DNA from: Desulfobacula sp.
GTDB taxonomy: Bacteria; Desulfobacterota; Desulfobacteria; Desulfobacterales; Desulfobacteraceae
Assembly: GCA_018702715.1 (NCBI GenBank)
Contig: JABIYQ010000598.1
Span: forward strand, 1 to 10,747
Reading direction: 5' to 3'
Length of the DNA: 10,747 nucleotides
In this document: positions 6,846-10,747 of the stretch, in pieces
Numbering within the stretch: the first letter of the stretch is position 1
Layout of the letters: each line of letters starts with the position of its first letter
Notes under the pieces: model-generated
Seen by the model: only the letters and a program-made list of their open reading frames with translations
The model's database searches: none
What the model was told of the DNA's origin: nothing
Translations under genes and position numbers: made by a program

Positions 6846-7322
6846 CTAATAAATAAAGCCTGTTGTTTGTGTTATGGTCAGCTTACTGGGATTTTTCCCA
6901 TTAACCTTTAATGTAATAACAATATCAGAGCTTCCCGGGCTTCCAAGATCATCAAAGCTTATGGCCTTAGTGCCCGGGGTTGCTTTGATTCCACTTGCAA
7001 AAGTATGGGTGGCAGAATTTTCATTGGGAAGATTCACTGATGCTGTGGCACCACTTTTTTGAAGGGTGTATGAGGAGCCGCCTTTTATACTTATTCCCCA
7101 GGATTCGTTATGACTCATGGAACGTATCTGGCTGTATCTAAGGTGGCTTTTCAAGATTTCGACTTCCATAGCCACATCATAGACATCCGTTGAACTCATT
7201 TTGGATACGGCAACAGCAGAAAGGATACCCACAATAACAAGTACGGAAATAATTTCAATCATGGTGAAGCCGTTTGAGTTGCCAAACGCATTGGAAATCT
7301 TATATTTTCCAATTCTTTTCAT
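6846..7322 (-). CDS. FimT/GspH-like minor pilin
   Basis: First gene of the cassette; 158 residues. The leader of 18 residues ends NSNG, then FTMIEIISVLVIVGILSAVAV with Glu at +5. MEVEILKSHLRYSQIRSMSHNESWGISI at about 51-78 is the FimT/GspH hallmark (helix continuing into LRxSQxRSM and the first strand). The C-terminal part is beta-sheet-like and ends DIVITLKVNGKNPSKLTITQ, as in GspH-type folds. Minor pilins of this set prime filament assembly. No ribosome site precedes the ATG, and the predicted transcription start falls almost on it (see the promoter entry). The prepilin peptidase and assembly ATPase genes must lie elsewhere. Confidence 0.85.
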   Translation of the reverse strand: MKRIGKYKISNAFGNSNGFTMIEIISVLVIVGILSAVAVSKMSSTDVYDVAMEVEILKSHLRYSQIRSMSHNESWGISIKGGSSYTLQKSGATASVNLPNENSATHTFASGIKATPGTKAISFDDLGSPGSSDIVITLKVNGKNPSKLTITQTTGFIY

Positions 7323-7328
7323 ATAATA

Positions 7329-7357
7329 TTTGTATAGATTTATAGCTGTTATGTCAA
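7329..7357 (-). promoter_or_regulatory. Sigma70-type promoter for the minor-pilin operon
   Basis: On the minus strand a perfect TTGACA (7357-7352), a 17-base spacer and TACAAA (7334-7329, 4 of 6 to consensus). The expected start site, six to seven bases past the -10, is at about 7322, the first base of the pilin ATG, implying a leaderless or near-leaderless message. Confidence 0.5.
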
Positions 7358-7392
7358 TTCTTTTTAATTCAGGAAAAAAACATATGTTTTAT

Positions 7393-7530
7393 GTAATTAT
7401 TCAGCTCTTACGCTTGAAATTGCCCTCTGTCTGATGGATATTTGTTTCGAGGCTATTCGCTTAACCTCCTGCAACTATCCATCAGACAGGGCTTTGAGGC
7501 TAGTTTTTTTTTAACGGGCTGAACAATTAG
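7393..7530. mobile_element. 138-bp MITE-like foldback element with flanking 7-bp direct repeat
   Basis: The ends are terminal inverted repeats: GTAATTATTCAGCTC on the left against CTAATTGTTCAGCCC on the right (reverse complement), 12 of 15 identical. Inside, arms at 7422-7440 (GCCCTCTGTCTGATGGATA) and 7476-7492 form a long stem with one extra base. A small inner stem GAGGCTA/TAACCTC (7449-7455, 7462-7468) lies in its loop. The heptamer GTTTTAT stands immediately outside both ends (7386-7392 and 7531-7537), as expected of a target-site duplication. No coding capacity. Ends beginning GTAA recall IS66-family termini, but that family is reported to make 8-bp duplications, so the parent transposase is unassigned. 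Confidence 0.65.
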
Positions 7531-7623
7531 GTTTTATTTTCTGTTTTATTTTTCCAATTAATAGATTATCATTCCTGCACAGATAGTTTTTGACCAAAAA
7601 CATTAAAACAACAGGATAATATT

Positions 7624-8055
7624 ATGGCACACGAAGATAAAGGGCATTATGCAGCAAAACATAAGGGCAGACAGATCAATGAAACCATAGCAAAAGAGAT
7701 TCAAGCCTTGTCTGATGACAATATTATTAAATGCGCCAGGGTCCACGGGATTGGAAAGCAATTGAACATTGCCCCATCTGAAATTGGAGTACAGACAGAT
7801 CTTTTAGAATATCGAATTGCAGACTGCCAGCTTGGATTGTTTGGTTACAGCGATGGAAAAAAAAGATTTGATCCAGATATTGAAATTGCACCTGATATAA
7901 ATGAATTACTTGATAAAAAAAGCAAAAATGGAAGAATATCCTGTCTGGAATGCTGGAATATTGCAAAGAAATTAAAAATCAAACGGCTTGTCGTGGGATC
8001 AGCATGTGAGAAAAAAAACATTCGGATTAAACCATGCCAGCTGGGTGCGTTTTAA
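7624..8055 (+). CDS. Uncharacterised protein with two CQLGxF repeats
   Basis: No function is recognised. The 143-residue soluble protein has a polar N-terminus (1-33), then two 40-residue copies aligning without gaps: 34-73 and 104-143, with 14 identical positions. The shared pattern is I-x-C-x5-I-x-K-x-L-x-I-x5-G-x8-RI-x2-CQLG-x-F. The second copy ends exactly at the C-terminus. A 30-residue linker (GYSDGKK to DKKSK) separates them. Each half reads like a helix-turn-helix (IAKKLKIKRLVVG), and the paired Cys residues could bind metal or form a redox pair; both ideas are inference. ATG with AGGA at 7613-7616. Monocistronic, facing the release-factor-like gene with only 4 bases between stops. 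Confidence 0.75.
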   Translation: MAHEDKGHYAAKHKGRQINETIAKEIQALSDDNIIKCARVHGIGKQLNIAPSEIGVQTDLLEYRIADCQLGLFGYSDGKKRFDPDIEIAPDINELLDKKSKNGRISCLECWNIAKKLKIKRLVVGSACEKKNIRIKPCQLGAF

Positions 8056-8059
8056 ATAT

Positions 8060-8416
8060 TCATTTGCTTGTGAGTTTTTTTTGCGTTTTTCGTTTTCTCC
8101 TTTGTTTTTGCTTTTTTATCTTTTCTGTTTTTGTAAGTTTTTTCTCATCTATGCCCGTCATGGCCTCTTCTATTTTTTCAATGAGATTGCGCAGGGCATA
8201 GAATCGGTTTAATATTTGTGATCTTGATTTCCCGCATTTTACTGATAAATTGGTTTTTTTATGCTTGAGAAACACGGCAGAGGATGACTTGTTTACCTTT
8301 TGTCCTCCTCTGCCCGATGCTTTTATAAATTTTTCTTCAATATCTTCTTTTTTGATGCAAAGCTTATTCATCCTCTTTTCAAGGTCCAATAATTTATCTT
8401 TGCCAGGCCCAGACAC
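8060..8416 (-). CDS. Peptide chain release factor-like ribosome rescue protein (GGQ domain)
   Basis: Predicted peptidyl-tRNA hydrolase acting in the ribosomal A site. At 118 residues it has only the catalytic RF-1 domain: EKFIKASGRGGQKVNKSSSAV carries the GGQ triad at 37-39, followed by VFLKHKKTNLSVKCGKSRSQILNR, typical of release factors. No codon-recognition domain is present. The tail from about 92 is very rich in Lys/Arg, like the tail of ArfB that probes the empty mRNA channel, though the overall pattern also resembles the C12orf65/mtRF-R branch. The start is GTG at 8416, overlapping the hydratase stop by one base (TAGTG); a downstream ATG (codon 16) is less suitable because GAGG directly abuts it. 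Translation is probably coupled to the hydratase. Confidence 0.85.
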   Translation of the reverse strand: MSGPGKDKLLDLEKRMNKLCIKKEDIEEKFIKASGRGGQKVNKSSSAVFLKHKKTNLSVKCGKSRSQILNRFYALRNLIEKIEEAMTGIDEKKLTKTEKIKKQKQRRKRKTQKKLTSK

Positions 8417-9186
8417 TACTTGTTTTTCCAGACAGGCCTTCTTTTTTCCTCAAAACTGGCAATACCTTCAAGGGTATCTTCTGTTTTCATCATGGTTTTA
8501 AGAAAATAATTGCTGACAAGATCCACACCCTGGAAAAAGCTCGTACCAATATGGCGTTTTACGGCCCGCTTATTAAGACGAAGGATCAAAGGGCTTGCAT
8601 GGCAGATTTGTTTTACCTGGCCATCAATCATTGCCTGGAAATCATCAACACTTGCAACCTTTGATACAAATCCAAGATCTTTGGATTCCAGGGCAGAATA
8701 ATTCTGACCCGTGGTGACGATTTCAATGGCCTTGGCAACGCCCACAAGCTCTGGAAGCCTTAATGCTGCATAAGGCGGAAAAAATCCAAGCTTGACCTCA
8801 GGCTGACCAAAAATAGCTTTTTCAGAGGCTATGACTATATCACAGGCAATGGCAACTTCCATCCCTCCACCTAAACATGCACCGTTCACTGCTGCAATAA
8901 TTGGGATGTCAATCATATTGATCAGCTCAAAAATCCGGTTAAATGTTGCCACCATTGCATCCACATTGTCGGGTTTATGATCTCCCACTTCCACGCCGGC
9001 ACAAAAACTTCTGCCTTCCCCTGTTATGACAAGGCATTTCAGTTCTTCATCTGCTGCTATTTTTTCAAGTTCTCCATTAAGTTCATTCATCATGGGGATG
9101 TCCAGAACATTATGTTTGGGTCGATCAAGAATGATCCTGGCAACCTGACCATTGTTTTCAATTTTTAAAAATTTAGGTTCTGCCAT
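8416..9186 (-). CDS. Enoyl-CoA hydratase/isomerase family protein, dienoyl-CoA hydratase-like
   Basis: Crotonase-fold enzyme of 256 residues, cytoplasmic. The oxyanion-hole stretches are CAGVEVGDH (62-70) and NGACLGGGMEVA (101-112). The two acid/base glutamates of enoyl-CoA hydratases are kept as E110 and E130 (FGQPEVKLG), so water addition to a 2-enoyl-CoA is likely. AGVEVGDHKPDNV and LGFFPPYAA strongly resemble cyclohexa-1,5-diene-carbonyl-CoA hydratases (Dch/BamR) of anaerobic benzoyl-CoA degradation, unlike general crotonases, which have IPGAGG there. This subfamily call is from memory of the motifs. ATG with a strong AGGAGG (9197-9192, minus strand), 58 bases after the gcdA stop, so probably the same operon. 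Hydration of the crotonyl-CoA made by GcdA is an alternative role. Confidence 0.85.
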   Translation of the reverse strand: MAEPKFLKIENNGQVARIILDRPKHNVLDIPMMNELNGELEKIAADEELKCLVITGEGRSFCAGVEVGDHKPDNVDAMVATFNRIFELINMIDIPIIAAVNGACLGGGMEVAIACDIVIASEKAIFGQPEVKLGFFPPYAALRLPELVGVAKAIEIVTTGQNYSALESKDLGFVSKVASVDDFQAMIDGQVKQICHASPLILRLNKRAVKRHIGTSFFQGVDLVSNYFLKTMMKTEDTLEGIASFEEKRRPVWKNK

Positions 9187-9244
9187 ATTGGCCTCCTGAT
9201 AAAATAATCTAGTTTAATTTATTTAGTGCCTGACCGAAAACTAT

Positions 9245-10747
9245 TTATCCTCTGATAACCCTGGGCGTAATCATATGATGCTGGGGGCAGATGGATTTCG
9301 GATTCTGATAGCTGGCGCCTGCAAAAGCTTTCAGATAATCACGCAAAGCACCCATCTTAACCACTTCATCCACCATGCCATATTTTGCACAATAGGCCGG
9401 TCTTGAATTATCATAATATTCTTTGGCCTGCTGATTCATTTTCTCAATAATCGGCTCAAGGGGACGTCCGGCATCTTTTTCTTTGACAAGTCTTCTTGAA
9501 AAACTTGCTGCGGCTGCTGTTTCACCATGCATGACATAAATTTCAGTGGTGCCGACACCTAAGGTAAAGGCATTGTGACGATTGGCAGTGGGACCTCCCA
9601 TAACATAATGGGCAGCTGCCGTTCCTTTTCTCAAAGTGATCAATGTCATGGGCACATCCGTCTGCTGAATAGAATAAATCAAGGATTGTCCTAACCCTAA
9701 AAGTTCTGCTTTTTCCGCAATATCACCCACATCAATGCCTGAGGTATCCTGGAACCATATCAAGGGGATTCGATCTCGTCCGCAAAAAGTAACAAATTCA
9801 TTCATTTTGATCAGGCCCTGGCGGTAAAGCTTGCCACCGATTCCGCCATAATCGGCATACTCTGGATAATCTTCTCCCAGCCAGCCCTGGTTGTTGCCGA
9901 TAATACCCACAAGATATCCATCCATTTTCACGAGACCCGTATAAATCTCAGGACCGTAATCAGGTTTAAATTCCATGTGTTCACTGCCGTCAACCAGACG
10001 GGCAATGATTTCTTTAAAATTGTAAATCTGTTTCTGATTATGGGGTATGAGACGGTAAAGATCTTCTGCCGGGAACCTTGGTGCTTTTGGTTCTGCAACC
10101 CTGAAAAATTTGGGGTTATAGGCCGGCATATCCTTCATATAATCTTTAAGCCCGTCAAGCACGCCTTTTTCTTCTTCATAGACATACCTGAAAAAACCGG
10201 TTTCATTAAAATGGATATCAACTGATCCCGGAGGTTTGGCCTTGTATTGTTTTGCACCTGCAATCAATTGTTCTGCACCTTCAAGGTCAAAGTATCCTTT
10301 GGGAGACATACCGCTTAAAATACCGCCACCCCCCACGGCAATATTACAATCCTTATGGGCAAATAAAATAGTGGGGCTTATGCCCTGGTATCCTCCTCCG
10401 GCAGGATTTGTGCCATAGATGCCGGCCAGTATTGGAATTCCCATTTGCTCAAGTTCTGCATGCCGGTAAAAAGTTGTACCGCTTCCCCTTCTGTTTGCAT
10501 AAAACTTTTCCTGCTCGGTCAGTTTCACACCGCTGCAATTGACCAGCCAGACCAGAGGAATGTTCAATCTTTTTGAAAGGTCAGTGACCCTTAAAATATT
10601 TTCAGGCTGCCCTGGAAGCCATGCACCTGCCATGACTTTATTATCAAAGCCTGCCACAACACACCATTTGCCGGAAATCTTTGCCAGGCCATCAATGACA
10701 TTGGTAGTATTTTCAACATTCTCTTCCGGATTAAAAAGGGTGTGTAA
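9245..10747 (-). CDS. gcdA: Glutaconyl-CoA decarboxylase alpha (carboxyltransferase) subunit, 5'-truncated
   Basis: Carboxyltransferase subunit that moves CO2 from glutaconyl-CoA to the biotin of the carrier subunit, giving crotonyl-CoA. In the whole complex a membrane beta subunit then decarboxylates biotin and pumps sodium. Visible are 500 residues; Acidaminococcus GcdA has about 587, so roughly 85 N-terminal residues lie beyond the window. The frame stays open to base 10747, so a GTG at 10657 is not the start. Two crotonase-like halves are seen: the N-half with GSGTTFYRHAE, YGTNPAGGGYQGISPT and GGGGILSGMSPKGYFD; the C-half with GNNQGWLGEDYPEYADYGG, WFQDTSGIDVG, GTAAAHYVMGGP and HGETAAAASF. 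No biotin domain is fused. The related acyl-CoA carboxylase transferases share the fold, but these motifs are closest to GcdA. Confidence 0.9.
   Translation of the reverse strand, partial: LHTLFNPEENVENTTNVIDGLAKISGKWCVVAGFDNKVMAGAWLPGQPENILRVTDLSKRLNIPLVWLVNCSGVKLTEQEKFYANRRGSGTTFYRHAELEQMGIPILAGIYGTNPAGGGYQGISPTILFAHKDCNIAVGGGGILSGMSPKGYFDLEGAEQLIAGAKQYKAKPPGSVDIHFNETGFFRYVYEEEKGVLDGLKDYMKDMPAYNPKFFRVAEPKAPRFPAEDLYRLIPHNQKQIYNFKEIIARLVDGSEHMEFKPDYGPEIYTGLVKMDGYLVGIIGNNQGWLGEDYPEYADYGGIGGKLYRQGLIKMNEFVTFCGRDRIPLIWFQDTSGIDVGDIAEKAELLGLGQSLIYSIQQTDVPMTLITLRKGTAAAHYVMGGPTANRHNAFTLGVGTTEIYVMHGETAAAASFSRRLVKEKDAGRPLEPIIEKMNQQAKEYYDNSRPAYCAKYGMVDEVVKMGALRDYLKAFAGASYQNPKSICPQHHMITPRVIRG

Noticed and set aside
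7393..7530. Integron attC site or CRISPR repeat
   Set aside because: No GTTRRRY/RYYYAAC core at the ends and no repeated spacer array; terminal repeats and the flanking direct repeat fit a transposable element better.
8056..8059. Terminator between the convergent CQLG and release-factor genes
   Set aside because: Only four bases separate the stops and no clear hairpin was seen at the junction.
7988..8212. 74-codon plus-strand frame
   Set aside because: Antisense shadow of the Lys-rich release-factor-like gene and the end of the CQLG gene; Phe/Leu-rich composition is an artefact of poly-Lys codons.

Overview
The window looks like chromosomal DNA of an anaerobic, moderately AT-rich deltaproteobacterium, most plausibly a sulfate reducer of the Desulfobacteraceae type. 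The evidence is a glutaconyl-CoA decarboxylase alpha subunit next to a hydratase resembling the dienoyl-CoA hydratases of anaerobic aromatic degradation, a cysteine-rich multi-cluster ferredoxin-like protein, and the style of the minor pilins. The taxon is inferred from protein resemblance only.

Left part (1-2592): the 3' part of a tyrosine recombinase enters from the left edge. Its frame is open to base 3, so the real start lies outside the window. A convergent gene encodes a 362-residue iron-sulfur protein with 14 motif cysteines, including an unusual CNCCGCCC cluster, and two C-terminal ferredoxin motifs. A gene-poor stretch of about 650 bases follows, holding two perfect inverted repeats and promoter-like sequences facing both ways.

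Middle (2593-4381): a two-CBS-domain protein is followed after 7 bases by a major facilitator transporter, probably one operon behind a good sigma70-type promoter.

Pilin block (4421-7530): four minus-strand genes form a minor-pilin cassette in the order FimT/GspH-like, PilV/GspI-like, PilW/GspJ-like, PilX/GspK-like. The last is unusually large (459 residues), with a Lys-Gly linker encoded by a hexamer repeat and a long beta-rich tail. The cassette lies between two related sequences in opposite orientation. One is a complete 138-bp foldback element with terminal inverted repeats and an exact 7-bp flanking direct repeat, looking like a miniature transposable element. The other is a 44-bp end-like copy that abuts the last pilin stop codon and may supply its terminator.

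Right part (7624-10747): an unrecognised 143-residue protein is built of two 40-residue repeats, each ending in CQLGxF. Four bases away, converging on it, is a minus-strand group: gcdA (5' end off the window), a crotonase-fold hydratase, and a small GGQ release-factor-like rescue protein whose GTG start overlaps the hydratase stop by one base. gcdA and the hydratase fit glutaryl/glutaconyl-CoA to crotonyl-CoA conversion, as at the end of benzoyl-CoA degradation. The rescue factor appears to be a translationally coupled passenger.
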